Counted from the stretch's first letter, positions 1 to 9,347 are shown. The stretch: 64,000 nt of DNA from Nocardia xishanensis NBRC 101358 (GCF_001613365.1 NZ_BDCF01000002.1:310001-374000), one strand, 5' to 3'. The notes: generated by a model from the sequence alone, not told the origin. Made by a program: numbers and translations.

Positions 1-21
1 GCAGATGATGGAGGTGGGGAC

Positions 22-1554
22 ATGCCTGGCGTCAGCGTGCTGTGGCCGGGGCCGACGGAGCCGACCGAACACCTGGTGGTCGATGCCACCGCGGTGACCG
101 ATCTCGGTATCGACCGGATTCTCACCGACATCGTGGGCCAGGACGAGTACCGGCTACGGTCCTGGTTCGCCCGGCCGGTGCGCGACCCGGATACGGTGCG
201 GTACCGGCAGGAAGTCTTCGCCGACCTGACCGACGACTCGGTGCGCGCGGTGTTCGACGAATTCGCGGCGGGCATGCGGACCGTGCGTAAACGGCTGGCC
301 TGGCGAGACCGCCTGCATCACCCGCACCAACGGCAACGGTGGCAGCTCGGCGCCGCCGCGGATTACCGCGACACCGTCGCCCGATTGACCGAGTCCCTCG
401 CCTCACTGCCGCTGCGATCCCGTGCGCTGACACGATGGCGCGAGTTCGTCACCGCCTACGTCGAGGGGACGGACTTCGAACGTCTCGCCACCGCCGGCCG
501 CCGGGTGGAGCAAGCGCTGGGCGAGCTGCGCTACAGCCTCCGCATTGTCGACCGCACCCTCGAGGTGGCTCCCGCCGACGCCGCACCGGATTACAGCGCG
601 GCGGTCGCGAAGTTGTTCTCGCGCTTCGGGTCCGGCGCGCCGCGTCCGCCCCGGCAGCGCTCGGAGTGGGACGATATGAACCAGATGGAGGAGCAAATCC
701 TCGACCGCGTCGCCGCCCTGCACCCGGCCGCGTTTCGGCAACTCACCGAATTCGCCAGCGAATACGAGCAATTCGCCGACCTCGACGTGATGGTCTTCGA
801 GCGGGAGATTCAGTTCTATCTGACATATCTCGCCTTCGCCCGGCGCGTCCGCGGTGCCGAGCGAGCGATGTGCCTGCCGCAATTGGCATCTCGGGCGACG
901 CCGATACACGCCGAGGACGCCTTCGATCTCGGCCTGTTCACCTGTCACGGTCGCGGGGATGCCACGTTGGTGTGCAACGACTTCCGGTTGTCGGGTCCGG
1001 AACGGGTACTGGTGGTGACCGGTCCGAATCAGGGCGGAAAGACGACCTTCGCGCGCGCGATCGGTCAGCTGGTCTACCTGGCCGCGCTCGGCTGTCCGGT
1101 GCCGGCCCGCACCGCGTGCCTGCCGCTGCCGGACCGGTTGTGCACGCACTTCGAACGCGCGGAGCAGGCGACAGATCCCGACGGGCGGCTCGCCGACGAA
1201 CTCGTGCGCATCCGGGAGGCACTGGAGACAGCCAGCGCCGACAGCGTGATCGTCCTGAATGAGAGTTTCAGCGCGACCAGCACCGCCGATGCCGTGCGCA
1301 TCGGTCGCGACGTGCTGGACCGGATCGTCGAGCGCGGCTCGATGGCGGTGTGGGTCACCTTCTTCGACGAACTCGCCCGCACCGGCCCGGCCACGGTCAG
1401 CATGGTGGCCGCCACCGACCCGGACGATCCGTCCCTGCGCACCTTCCGGATCGAGCGCAGGCCCGCCGACGGCGATGCCGACGCCGTGGTGCTCGCCGAG
1501 CGCTTCGGGCTGACCTACGACCTCGTCGTCGACAGGATCGCGCCGTGCGGGTGA
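22..1554 (+). CDS. MutS-family ATPase without mismatch-recognition domain (first of pair)
   Basis: 510 residues. The C-terminal third is a MutS domain V ATPase: Walker A GPNQGGKT at about residues 334-341, then a Walker B-like stretch ending in LNES, where canonical MutS has a DE pair. The N-terminal two thirds are helical and resemble the MutS core/lever region; the mismatch-binding and connector domains of full MutS (about 850 residues) are absent. The ATG start follows a strong GGAGGTGGGG. The next gene begins in the four-base overlap GTGA, so the two are translationally coupled. By family this is a MutS-related DNA-binding ATPase; a role in mismatch repair is not supported. Function unknown. 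Confidence 0.85.
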   Translation: MPGVSVLWPGPTEPTEHLVVDATAVTDLGIDRILTDIVGQDEYRLRSWFARPVRDPDTVRYRQEVFADLTDDSVRAVFDEFAAGMRTVRKRLAWRDRLHHPHQRQRWQLGAAADYRDTVARLTESLASLPLRSRALTRWREFVTAYVEGTDFERLATAGRRVEQALGELRYSLRIVDRTLEVAPADAAPDYSAAVAKLFSRFGSGAPRPPRQRSEWDDMNQMEEQILDRVAALHPAAFRQLTEFASEYEQFADLDVMVFEREIQFYLTYLAFARRVRGAERAMCLPQLASRATPIHAEDAFDLGLFTCHGRGDATLVCNDFRLSGPERVLVVTGPNQGGKTTFARAIGQLVYLAALGCPVPARTACLPLPDRLCTHFERAEQATDPDGRLADELVRIREALETASADSVIVLNESFSATSTADAVRIGRDVLDRIVERGSMAVWVTFFDELARTGPATVSMVAATDPDDPSLRTFRIERRPADGDADAVVLAERFGLTYDLVVDRIAPCG

Positions 1555-3044
1555 ACCTCCTCCAACCCGCTGATCGCGAGGTCCGCACAGCGGCCAACGG
1601 CGACAACACTTTTGGCGATCTGGGTATCGAATCGCTCGGCGCTGCCATGGCCAACGGCGACACCGCCATCCTCGACGCGGTCCGCGCGGTACTGGCGGCG
1701 CCGGTGACCGATCCCGAGGTGATCCGTTACCGGCAGGCCGTGCTGGCGGACTGCCGCGCTCATCCGGCGGTGGTGCGCGAGCTCTACCGGATCGCGACCG
1801 AGGCGACCGAGGTCAAGCGCTGGAAGACCGGTCCGGCACAGCACGCCAACGGAAGACTGGTGCTCGCGCTGCAACCGCTCACCGAACTGGTGACGTCCCT
1901 GCGACGACTGCGCGCCACCTGCGACCGTGACGGCCGTGCGTTCCGAGCGGCCGGATTGACCGACCTGATGGCCACCATCGCCGCCGAGCTCGACGACGAG
2001 TATCTCGACACCGTCGAAGCGCAGCTCGCCGCAATGGATTTCGAGTACGGCGTGCACATCGGCGCCGGGCTCGGCGCTGGAAACGAGTTAGCGGGCATCG
2101 TGCTGCACGAGCCGGTCCGCCGCCGCAGATTCGGGTTCGATCGCCGTGCCGGTCACGCATTCCGCGTCATCGAAGAACCCGAGCCGGAATTCGACCCGGT
2201 GATGCGGTTGCGCGACCGGGCACTGTCCGTCATCGCCGATGTCGTCGACGACGCGACCGACCACGTGCAGGACTTCTTCCGGCGCTTGCACACCGAGCTC
2301 GCCTTCTATCTCGGTTGTCTCACACTGCACGACCGCCTGAGCCGCGCCGGTGCGCCACTGTGCCTGCCGACGCCGCACCCGGCGGGCACGCCGCGACTGC
2401 GCTGCACCGGCTTGCGCGACATCGCGCTGTGCCTGTCCTCCGGTCAACCGGTGGTGGGCAATGACATCGACGCCACCGGCCGCTCGCTGATCGTGGTCAC
2501 CGGGGCCAACAGCGGCGGCAAATCCACCTTGCTGCGCAGTGTCGGCGCCGCCCAGCTGATGATGCAAGCCGGCATGTTCGTCGTCGCCGACGGCTTCGAG
2601 GCCGACGTGCGCGACGGTGTGTTCACCCATTTCGTCACCGACGAAGATCGCACGATGTCGCACGGCAAGCTGGTCGACGAACTGGCCCGCATGAGTCACG
2701 TCGTCGACCGCGCAGGCCCGAATTCCCTTCTGCTGTGCAACGAGTCGTTTTCCTCGACCAGCGAACGCGACGCCACCCGCATCGCCGGGCCCCTCATCGA
2801 CGGGCTCGTGGCCACCGGCGTCCGAGTCGTCTTCGTCACCCATCTTTACGAATTCGCCGATCAGCGTTACCGATCCGCCTACCCGACCGATCTGTTCCTG
2901 CGCGCGGGCCATCACGCCGACGGCACCCGGACCTTCCGCTTCGCTCCCGCACCTCCTGAACCGACCAGCCACGCCGCGGACGTCTTCCGTCGAGTATTCG
3001 ACCGCGCACCAGGCGAATCACCGAACCCGACGCGAGTGGGCTGA
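1551..3044 (+). CDS. MutS-family ATPase (second of pair)
   Basis: 497 residues, starting at the GTG that overlaps the stop of the preceding MutS-like gene. Walker A is GANSGGKST at about residues 318-326, followed by LLCNES at the Walker B position and a VTHLYEF motif near the end, as in MutS domain V. Like its neighbour it has only the core and ATPase parts. The two proteins share the same plan, including a matching DPxxxRYRQ motif near residue 60, so they probably arose by duplication and may form a heterodimer. The partnership is inferred from coupling and similarity. The start was chosen by coupling and by where homology begins. Confidence 0.85.
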   Translation: MNLLQPADREVRTAANGDNTFGDLGIESLGAAMANGDTAILDAVRAVLAAPVTDPEVIRYRQAVLADCRAHPAVVRELYRIATEATEVKRWKTGPAQHANGRLVLALQPLTELVTSLRRLRATCDRDGRAFRAAGLTDLMATIAAELDDEYLDTVEAQLAAMDFEYGVHIGAGLGAGNELAGIVLHEPVRRRRFGFDRRAGHAFRVIEEPEPEFDPVMRLRDRALSVIADVVDDATDHVQDFFRRLHTELAFYLGCLTLHDRLSRAGAPLCLPTPHPAGTPRLRCTGLRDIALCLSSGQPVVGNDIDATGRSLIVVTGANSGGKSTLLRSVGAAQLMMQAGMFVVADGFEADVRDGVFTHFVTDEDRTMSHGKLVDELARMSHVVDRAGPNSLLLCNESFSSTSERDATRIAGPLIDGLVATGVRVVFVTHLYEFADQRYRSAYPTDLFLRAGHHADGTRTFRFAPAPPEPTSHAADVFRRVFDRAPGESPNPTRVG

Positions 3045-3082
3045 GCTCGGGGCCTGGGGGCCACTTCACCGCGTGTTCGCCT

Positions 3083-3658
3083 TCAAGCCTCCAGCGCTTC
3101 CTTCGGGTCGGCTCGGGTCGCGAATCGGGAGATTGCCACGAGACCGGGCTGGTAGCCGGCCGTGGTGTCCACGGTCAGCATAGGCACTGCGTCGATGCCC
3201 GGGTCGAACTCTCGTTCGGGCGCGGTATCGGGGTCGACCGATTCCAGCAGTTCGTCGCTGCGGGCGCGGCGATTCGGATTGGTTTCGATGCGCTGTTGGA
3301 TGCGCGCACGGACGATCGATGTCGGCGCGGTGCACAGCAGAATGCGGAACTGGGCGAGCTCGGTGAGCGCTTCGAGGCGGGGGTGCCACAGCTTGCCCGG
3401 CAGCGCCGCTTCGGCCACTGCGGTGACGCCGGCCCGCGCCAATACCGCGATGACGTCGAAGAAGACGGTCAGTGCGGGGCGCTCGAAAGCCAGGTCGAGG
3501 CCCGTGGTCCTGGTGGGCGAATTGGCCAGGACCATGCCCTGCGTGACTTCGTCGTGGACGATCGCCGGGCAGCCGATCTCGCGCGCGAGGCTGCGCGCAA
3601 GGGTCGTCTTCCCGGTACCCGGTCGACCGGTCACGACAGTCAAGACTGGCGAAGCCAT
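3083..3658 (-). CDS. P-loop NTPase / zeta-toxin or kinase-like protein
   Basis: 191 residues. It opens with a hydrophobic strand and a Walker A motif, GRPGTGKT at residues 11-18, typical of small P-loop kinases and AAA-like proteins (nucleoside or aminoglycoside kinase-like). An HDE motif near residue 36 would sit at the substrate-binding side. No second recognisable domain is seen. It lies convergent to the MutS-like pair, 38 bases after their end. Substrate unknown; an uncharacterised ATP/GTP-binding phosphotransferase is the safest description. Confidence 0.75.
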   Translation of the reverse strand: MASPVLTVVTGRPGTGKTTLARSLAREIGCPAIVHDEVTQGMVLANSPTRTTGLDLAFERPALTVFFDVIAVLARAGVTAVAEAALPGKLWHPRLEALTELAQFRILLCTAPTSIVRARIQQRIETNPNRRARSDELLESVDPDTAPEREFDPGIDAVPMLTVDTTAGYQPGLVAISRFATRADPKEALEA

Positions 3659-3899
3659 ACCTCATTGTCCCACCAGCCCGGGCTGGCACACCCCTAGCAA
3701 TCAGCGATGAGTAGCGCTACTCCCGGGAAGCACCTTCGGTCGGGAAATCGAGTACCGGCTACTCGTGTGCGACTCCGGGCTCCGGCGCATAGTGCACGTG
3801 ACACGACGACCGTGCCGGTCCTCCGCCCGGCCCGGTCGACATCCCGACACGTGTCGACGCCGTCGCGAGACCATGCGGCGAGCGTTCGCGAGCGTGATT

Positions 3900-4330
3900 G
3901 CGAGGCGAGACATGGGCATGATGTCGGCCCGCTTCTCCGGCGATCCGGTGTTGGAGAAGTGCTTGGCCGGTTCCCACCGGATGATGGAGCCCGAGGAAAT
4001 CCTGTCCGTGCTGCGGGTGCAGGAAGCACTGCGCAGGGCGAGCTGGCCGGATCGGTCGCCGAGCACCGCGTGGAACCCTTCGTCGGGCCCGAGCTCGCAC
4101 CCCTGCTCTCGGCGCCGTCCCCCAGCCGACGTCACGACCGCGGCTTCTCGATGCTCGACCGCCTCGATTCCGGCGACTGTCGCGCAGTGGCTCCGCCAGG
4201 GCCGCCGGACTGACTTCACCAGCAAACCGGAGCAGCAGAAAATCAGTGCTCAGGTGTTCCGCGACGCCGCCGACCCGAATGCGGCCCCCTTCCCCCGGAA
4301 AAGGTCTGTTCCCCGGACCTGACGATTTTC
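3900..4330 (+). pseudogene. possible remnant of a peptidoglycan-binding-type protein
   Basis: In this 700-base stretch between the P-loop gene and the nuclease, a short + strand reading (about 3911-4060) contains ARFSGDPVLEKCLAGSHRMM followed by a pattern like RVQEALRRA. This resembles the start of actinobacterial PGBD-type proteins. The reading then loses sense, and a neighbouring frame continues with plausible residues (VEPFVGPELAPLL), as expected of frameshift decay. No intact start, domain or length remains. This is recognition from memory of the family and is weak; the region may simply be non-coding. Confidence 0.3.
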
Positions 4331-4359
4331 ATTGAACCTGAGCTTGGAAGGAAATTGTG

Positions 4360-5271
4360 ATGCTCGAAGCAGTGCAAATCTTTTGGTCACCTCGCGGTGT
4401 CAGCATGCCGTCGCTCGAGACGAAGGCATTGGTCGACATCCACGACGGCGATACACCGAGCATCCGAATGCCCGTGCGGATGCTGTCGATCGATACACCG
4501 GAAGTCACCGCGGGGTCCCCAGAAGGGGCGACGAAGGTGGATGAGAAGTTCGCCCAACTCGCGGAGTGGATTCAGCAACGGCCGCAAGATGTTCCGGTGT
4601 CACGCCGGTTCGCCGACTACCTGCTGCCGAAGCTCTCCACCGACAAGGCGGGAACCCTGCAGCTCTCCCAGGGCACGCAGGCGGCCGACTTCGCCAAAGC
4701 CAATGCCGCCCACCGGTTGACGCGCCCCGACGGCAGCAAGCGGACGCTGTTCGTGCGCACCGCGGACGCACCGTTCGACACCAATGGACGACTCCTCGCC
4801 TACCTCGCTCCGAACTACTCGAAGTCGGAACTTGCGACACTGAGCCGCGAGCAGCGCTCGACTTTCAACCTCGACATGGTGCGCGCCGGCTGGGCCGCGA
4901 CGTTCATCATCTACCCGTCGATCCCCGGCGAACTCGACCTGCCGCTCTTCCTCGGCGCCGCCGACGACGCGGTCACCGCCGGACGCGGCATCTGGGACGA
5001 GCCCGCGACCATGCCCGCCTACGAATACCGTTGCGTGGAACGGCTGTACGGAATCGCCAAATCGATCATCGTCGACAAGAAACCGATCGCCGACCCATTC
5101 GCCTGGCGCGAACGGTACTGCGCCGACATGCGAACCAGAGTGCTGGTAGGCCCCGAAGACTACTTCGACATCGACCCTACCTATCGCCTCTTCTTCTGGC
5201 CCGCCGACGTGCGCACGGCCGTCAGCGGCCTCAACCTCACCCCCTCCCCCAGACTGGTCGGCGTCGGATGA
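4360..5271 (+). CDS. thermonuclease-family (SNase-like) protein
   Basis: 303 residues from ATG 4360, which has AAGGA seven bases upstream; GTG 4357 is the alternative. The N-terminal part carries the staphylococcal-nuclease signature: HDGDTPSIRMPVRMLSIDTP, with the Asp/Arg/Asp pattern that binds Ca and phosphate in SNase, and later NGRLLAYL, matching the second active-site Arg. It is longer than secreted SNases (about 150-230) and shows no signal peptide. The C-terminal third is rich in Trp, Tyr and Phe and unassigned. Likely a cytoplasmic or non-classically exported nuclease; substrate (DNA or RNA) not determinable. Confidence 0.8.
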   Translation: MLEAVQIFWSPRGVSMPSLETKALVDIHDGDTPSIRMPVRMLSIDTPEVTAGSPEGATKVDEKFAQLAEWIQQRPQDVPVSRRFADYLLPKLSTDKAGTLQLSQGTQAADFAKANAAHRLTRPDGSKRTLFVRTADAPFDTNGRLLAYLAPNYSKSELATLSREQRSTFNLDMVRAGWAATFIIYPSIPGELDLPLFLGAADDAVTAGRGIWDEPATMPAYEYRCVERLYGIAKSIIVDKKPIADPFAWRERYCADMRTRVLVGPEDYFDIDPTYRLFFWPADVRTAVSGLNLTPSPRLVGVG

Positions 5272-5308
5272 CGGAGCGAAAACCAGTAGTCGAATACTGA
5301 CAACAAAC

Positions 5309-5330
5309 GCGGCCGGCACACCGCGGCCGC
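5309..5330 (+). terminator. putative terminator hairpin
   Basis: Inverted repeat GCGGCCG / CGGCCGC with an 8-base loop, about 40 bases after the nuclease stop. There is no T-tract, as usual in high-GC actinobacteria. Confidence 0.4.
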
Positions 5331-5447
5331 CGTCCTCGATGCGGTGGTAGCCGAATTCTCGTCGGCGGCTAACGGTCACACTGTCGGGAAGCCGGGCCTG
5401 GCGTAATTCCGTTGAACCGACCGAACTCGGTCGGGTACGAAGATCGG

Positions 5448-5918
5448 GTGAGCAGAGCAGCCGTCGCCGGAGCAGTCGTCGAACTGCGCAGGATCACCGC
5501 GGAAACCGTCTACGAAGTGTGCAAACTCAGCGAGACGCTGTCGGCGGATCAGCGAAAGATGGTGGCCGACAATGGTATATCCATCGCGGAGGCGCACTTC
5601 TCGGACGAGGTGTGGTTCCGCGCGGTCTATGCCGGTGACGAGCCGGTCGGCTTCGTCATGCTCGATATCGGCATGGATCCGGAGGAACCCGGGATATCCC
5701 TGTGGCGCTTCATGATCGCCGGACCGCATCAGCGTAAGGGCTACGGTCGCAGAACGATCGACATCCTGCTCAGGCACCTGAAAGCTCGCGGAACGAATGC
5801 CCTGTACACCAGCTACCGCCGCGGCCGAGGCAGCCCGGAAGGCTTCTACCGGTCACTCGGCTTCGAACCCACCGGCGACCTCATCGACGACGAAATCGAG
5901 GCCGTACTGCGCTGGTGA
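5448..5918 (+). CDS. GNAT-family N-acetyltransferase
   Basis: 156 residues from GTG 5448; an in-frame TTG at 5412 would add 12 residues with no coding look. It has the GNAT core: a central beta strand (VGFVMLDIG), then FMIAGPHQRKGYGRR, the QxxGxG/A acetyl-CoA pyrophosphate loop (motif A) at roughly residues 95-110, and the C-terminal SLGFEPTG motif B typical of single-domain GNATs. It transfers an acetyl group from acetyl-CoA to an unknown amine, in spermidine/aminoglycoside acetyltransferase style. It is isolated between the nuclease and a decayed region, so context gives no substrate. Confidence 0.85.
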   Translation: MSRAAVAGAVVELRRITAETVYEVCKLSETLSADQRKMVADNGISIAEAHFSDEVWFRAVYAGDEPVGFVMLDIGMDPEEPGISLWRFMIAGPHQRKGYGRRTIDILLRHLKARGTNALYTSYRRGRGSPEGFYRSLGFEPTGDLIDDEIEAVLRW

Positions 5919-6109
5919 ACCCGCGCGGCGGCGATGACCAGCCTCGGTCCCGGCGGTCTGGCTGCCTGCGCCCCGCGACGACAAGGTTGCGACTCGACGC
6001 CGCCGTCGAGTGAGATGTTCTGAGCTACAGCAGGTCTCGCGCGTCGGGTTAAGGAGCCGACGCGCTCCGGGGAACTGCCGTGGACACGATCATCCTCGAG
6101 CGCGACCGT

Positions 6110-6385
6110 CTTCGGCTCGGCCATCGTCGCCGGGTTGGAGGGCGCGGATCATTTGGGTGACGAGGTGGTCGACGAGCTCGGGGTCGGGGCGGTCGCCGGT
6201 GAGCAGGTTGCGGAAGTGACGAACGCGAGCGCCCGGAACAGACCATGGCCGATCGGAATGTCGAGAAGGTCGATGAGCGCGGCGCCGAAAGCGGTGGGGT
6301 CGCCGCGCAGCGTCCCGGTGTCGGGCAGCGGCAGGGTGAGTTCGCTCGCGGCGAGCAGTGCGTCGAGCATCAGATTCTCCCGACT
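6110..6385 (-). pseudogene. remnant of a TetR-family regulator C-terminal domain
   Basis: The minus strand reads as ligand-domain sequence of TetR proteins: PDTGTLRGDPTAFGAALIDL then DIPIGHGLFRAL, which continues in another frame as RNLLTGDRPDPELVDHLVTQ. The N-terminal HTH is missing, and at least one frameshift separates the two blocks. It abuts a fragment of a different gene on the other strand, so this is gene debris. The TetR assignment rests on pattern recognition only. Confidence 0.4.
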
Positions 6386-6392
6386 CTTCCAG

Positions 6393-6509
6393 CGCGGTAC
6401 CCTGCCCGGGGGCAGCGGAATGGAACTGGGCCGCTGGCTGGCGCCCGGCGACGAACTGCGCCTCGAAATCGACGGCATCGGCGTCATCGAACACCGCATC
6501 GAGCAGTGA
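6393..6509 (+). pseudogene. C-terminal fragment of a fumarylacetoacetate hydrolase-family protein
   Basis: 38 residues ending in a stop: GTLPGGSGMELGRWLAPGDE then LRLEIDGIGVIEHRI. This matches the conserved C-terminus of FAH-family enzymes (fumarylpyruvate/acylpyruvate hydrolases), where the GDxVxLEIDGIG strand precedes the final NRV/NRI. The other 200 or so residues, including the metal site, are absent; upstream bases belong to the opposite-strand TetR remnant. It ends 10 bases before the metallo-beta-lactamase gene, so the two may once have been neighbours in a ring-fission operon. Confidence 0.5.
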
Positions 6510-6519
6510 GGACTCATCC

Positions 6520-7257
6520 GTGAAGATCGACCAGGTTTCCGACTCCGTCTACGTGGTGGCGGGAACGAACGTCAACTGGGCACTGGTCAGCGACGGCTCC
6601 GGCGTCACCGTCGTCGACGCCGGATATCCCTCGGACGCCGGCGACGTTCTCGACTCGGTTCGCCAGATCGGCCACGAGCTCACCGACATCGCCGCAGTCC
6701 TGCTGACGCACGCCCATCTCGATCACATCGGCGCAATCCCCTCCCTCGTCGAACGCGTCGGTATGCCCGTCTACACCGGCGCCGAGGAAGTCCGGCACGC
6801 CAAACGCGAATACCTGCAACAGATCTCCGCCGCCCACATGCTCGGGCTCCTGGGTACCCAGAGGGGCCGTCGATGGGTGGCCCAGACCCTCTGGGCGATC
6901 AAGGGCCATCTCGGCGACAGCGTCCCGTCCGCCACCGCCGCGGACGACGCCATCCTCTCGTCGCTGCCCGGTGGGTTCGTCGCGGTACCGACCCCCGGCC
7001 ACACCGACGGCCACACCGCCTACCTCATGCCGTCCGAAGCGGTCCTGTTCACCGGCGACGCCCTGGTCACCGGCCACCCCCTCGTCCGCCACACCGGACC
7101 GCAACTGCTGCCGAAAGTGTTCAATCACGACGAAGCCCGCACCCTCGACAGCGCTCACCTGCTCGCCACCCAACCCGCCCGAATCATCGTTCCGGGACAC
7201 GGTCTGCCCACCAAGCGCGACCCGGCGACACCGATGGATATCTTCCAGCAGTCGTGA
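6520..7257 (+). CDS. MBL-fold metallohydrolase
   Basis: 245 residues from GTG 6520. It has the metallo-beta-lactamase dinuclear metal signature THAHLDH (H64, H66, D68, H69), then PGHTDGH, FTGDAL and a final PGHG, supplying the remaining ligands in order. Length and spacing fit the glyoxalase II/lactonase-like group and not beta-lactamases. It hydrolyses an ester, thioester or lactone; the substrate cannot be told. It directly follows the FAH fragment, so its original operon partner is gone. Cytoplasmic: no signal sequence. The start is fixed by the first strand of the fold. Confidence 0.88.
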   Translation: MKIDQVSDSVYVVAGTNVNWALVSDGSGVTVVDAGYPSDAGDVLDSVRQIGHELTDIAAVLLTHAHLDHIGAIPSLVERVGMPVYTGAEEVRHAKREYLQQISAAHMLGLLGTQRGRRWVAQTLWAIKGHLGDSVPSATAADDAILSSLPGGFVAVPTPGHTDGHTAYLMPSEAVLFTGDALVTGHPLVRHTGPQLLPKVFNHDEARTLDSAHLLATQPARIIVPGHGLPTKRDPATPMDIFQQS

Positions 7258-7406
7258 ACGCCTTCGAGCCGGTCGAATCCCGCCGCGCACCAGTCCGCGG
7301 ATATCGGCCGTGCGTCGCAACCCGCCCGAAGCGTGGAACTTCCTCCGAGGCCGGATTCCGCCGCGAACCGCCCCGGTCCACTGCTGAGCCGGTGCCCGGC
7401 CACAGC

Positions 7407-8024
7407 TCAGATCGCGCCCTGCTCGCGGGCGCGCGCCACCGCCGAGGTGCGGGAGCGGACGCCGAGCTTGGCGTAGATGTGCACCAGATGGGATTTCACG
7501 GTGGTCTCGCTCAGGAACAGTTCCTTGGCGATCTCCCGGTTGGACCGTCCGTCGGCGACGAGCCGGAGCACCTCGATCTCGCGCGGGCTCAAGGTGGTGT
7601 CGGCGCGCCGGACCCGCGTCATGAGTTTGGACGCGACAGCCGGGGAGAGCACGCTCTCCCCGGCCGCCGCGGAACGCACCGCGGCGAGGAGCTCGGGCGG
7701 CGGGGTGTCCTTGAGGATGTACCCGCAGGCGCCCGCCTCGATCGCGCCGAGGATGTGGGCGTCGGTGTCGTAGTTGGTCACCACAAGGACGTTCGCCGGA
7801 CGCGGCAACGCGCGGATCTCCGCGGTCGCGTCGACGCCGGAACGTCCGCCGCCGAAACTCAGGTCCATCAGGACGAGATCGACGGGCGTCGTCGCGCAGA
7901 AAGCCACGACCGCTTCGGCGGTCGCCGCCTCTCCCACGACATCGATGTCGTCGGCGGCGGCGAGCAGCGCGCGCAAACCCGCGCGCACGATGGCGTGATC
8001 GTCGGCCAGCAGCAGGCGGATCAT
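7407..8024 (-). CDS. NarL/FixJ-type response regulator
   Basis: 205 residues. Receiver domain 1-120 with acidic pair D8/D9, phospho-acceptor D54 in LVLMDLS and K105 in GYILKDT; C-terminal LuxR-type HTH from about 140 (LSPREIEVLRLVADGRSNRE, then the SETTVKSHLVHIYAKLG recognition helix). The ATG overlaps the stop of the upstream histidine kinase (ATGA), so they are coupled. It likely regulates the divergent FtsX/ABC pair, as is common for this arrangement in actinobacteria (inference). Confidence 0.95.
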   Translation of the reverse strand: MIRLLLADDHAIVRAGLRALLAAADDIDVVGEAATAEAVVAFCATTPVDLVLMDLSFGGGRSGVDATAEIRALPRPANVLVVTNYDTDAHILGAIEAGACGYILKDTPPPELLAAVRSAAAGESVLSPAVASKLMTRVRRADTTLSPREIEVLRLVADGRSNREIAKELFLSETTVKSHLVHIYAKLGVRSRTSAVARAREQGAI

Positions 8025-9217
8025 TCGTCGGCCGCCGAATCCGACTCGGCGACAACGGTTCCCGGCACGAGCGGGAATGATACCGAGACGGCGGTGTGCC
8101 CCGGCTCCGACTCCACCGCCATGCTGCCACCCTGCTGCTCGACCCTGGCCCGCATCGCGGGCAATCCGAAGCCGCCGGACGCGGTGCGCGCCGACGCCTC
8201 CCGGTCCATGCCGACTCCGTCGTCGACCACGTCCAGGTGCACGTCGGTGTCGGCGTAGGTCAGGGTCAGGCGCATCCGACCGGCGTTCGCGTGCTGAACC
8301 ACGTTGGCGACCGCGCCCTGCGCGATGCGCACCAGGGCCGCCTCGATCGGCATGGCCAACCGCTCCGGCTCGCCTTCCACCACCAGCTGGGTACGCAGAC
8401 TCGGCGTCTCGGCACGGCGGCAGATCCGTTCCAGCGCCTCGGCCAGCGACGAGCCCTCCAACGGGACCGGCGCGAGTTCGGCGATGAGGCCGCGGGTTTC
8501 GGCCAGATTCTCGGCCGCCGTCTCCCTGGCGAGTCGAATCTGCGGCAGCGCGGGGTGCTGCGGATCGGCCCGTTCTGCCGCATGCAACAGCAGCTGGATG
8601 CTGCTCAGCCCTTGGGCGACGGTGTCGTGAATCTCCTGGGCCAGGCGCTCGCGCTCGGCGAGCCTGCCCGCAGCGCGCTCGCGGTCCGCGAGAGTGGCCC
8701 TGGTGCTGAGCAATTCGTCGATGAGCCGCTGTCGTTCCGCGAATTCCCGGAACAGCGCCTCGTACCCGAGCCCGATGCCGACCGCCACGGCGGCCCCGAT
8801 GACCGGGCCGACCACTCCGGCGACCGACCACCCGTTGTGCACGCCGAAACCGACGACCGCCACCGAGGTCGCCGCCACCACCGCCGGCAGGCTCCACGGG
8901 CGGGGCAGCAGGTGCAGGTAGAGGAAGAACAGTCCGAAGGCCAGATACCCGGCGTCGGGTGCGAGGACGACCAGGCCGAGCCACAGCAAGGTCAGTGTTC
9001 CGAGCCATACCGGCAGTGCGCCTCGGCGCCTGTCACCGAAGAACGCGCCCGCGAAATAGACGAGCAGAAACGCCGCCGCCAGTACGACCACCGGCACCGG
9101 GTGCGGCGCGCCGGGCAACAGCGCGCGCACCACGACCACGGCGGCGAGCACCGTCATCAACAGGTGCAAACCCAGCCGCAGGGCGGTGACGACAGGGGTG
9201 AGCGGCGACGGATGCAC
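8021..9217 (-). CDS. sensor histidine kinase (HisKA_3 / HATPase)
   Basis: 398 residues. The N-terminal 150 residues hold about five hydrophobic membrane segments with little extracytoplasmic sequence, so this is an intramembrane-sensing type. A linker coiled coil precedes the dimerisation helix with phospho-acceptor H197 in AQEIHDTVAQGL, typical of NarX/DesK-class kinases. The HATPase domain shows the N box (VANVVQHA), DDGVGMD and GGFGLPAMRARV. It phosphorylates the overlapping response regulator. It is divergent from a FtsX/ABC transporter, suggesting sensing of membrane stress or an antimicrobial, as in LiaS/BceS-like systems; that role is inferred. Confidence 0.95.
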   Translation of the reverse strand: MHPSPLTPVVTALRLGLHLLMTVLAAVVVVRALLPGAPHPVPVVVLAAAFLLVYFAGAFFGDRRRGALPVWLGTLTLLWLGLVVLAPDAGYLAFGLFFLYLHLLPRPWSLPAVVAATSVAVVGFGVHNGWSVAGVVGPVIGAAVAVGIGLGYEALFREFAERQRLIDELLSTRATLADRERAAGRLAERERLAQEIHDTVAQGLSSIQLLLHAAERADPQHPALPQIRLARETAAENLAETRGLIAELAPVPLEGSSLAEALERICRRAETPSLRTQLVVEGEPERLAMPIEAALVRIAQGAVANVVQHANAGRMRLTLTYADTDVHLDVVDDGVGMDREASARTASGGFGLPAMRARVEQQGGSMAVESEPGHTAVSVSFPLVPGTVVAESDSAADE

Positions 9218-9347
9218 GCTGCCAGCTTATGTGCGGTTACCCGCGCGGCATCCATCGAAAGGTGGAAAACCGCCTCCACCCTTCGTCCGCCGCCGGTTCC
9301 TTCCCGTGTGCGATGCTGCACCGGCCGCGCGCCGCGAGAGTGGAGGC

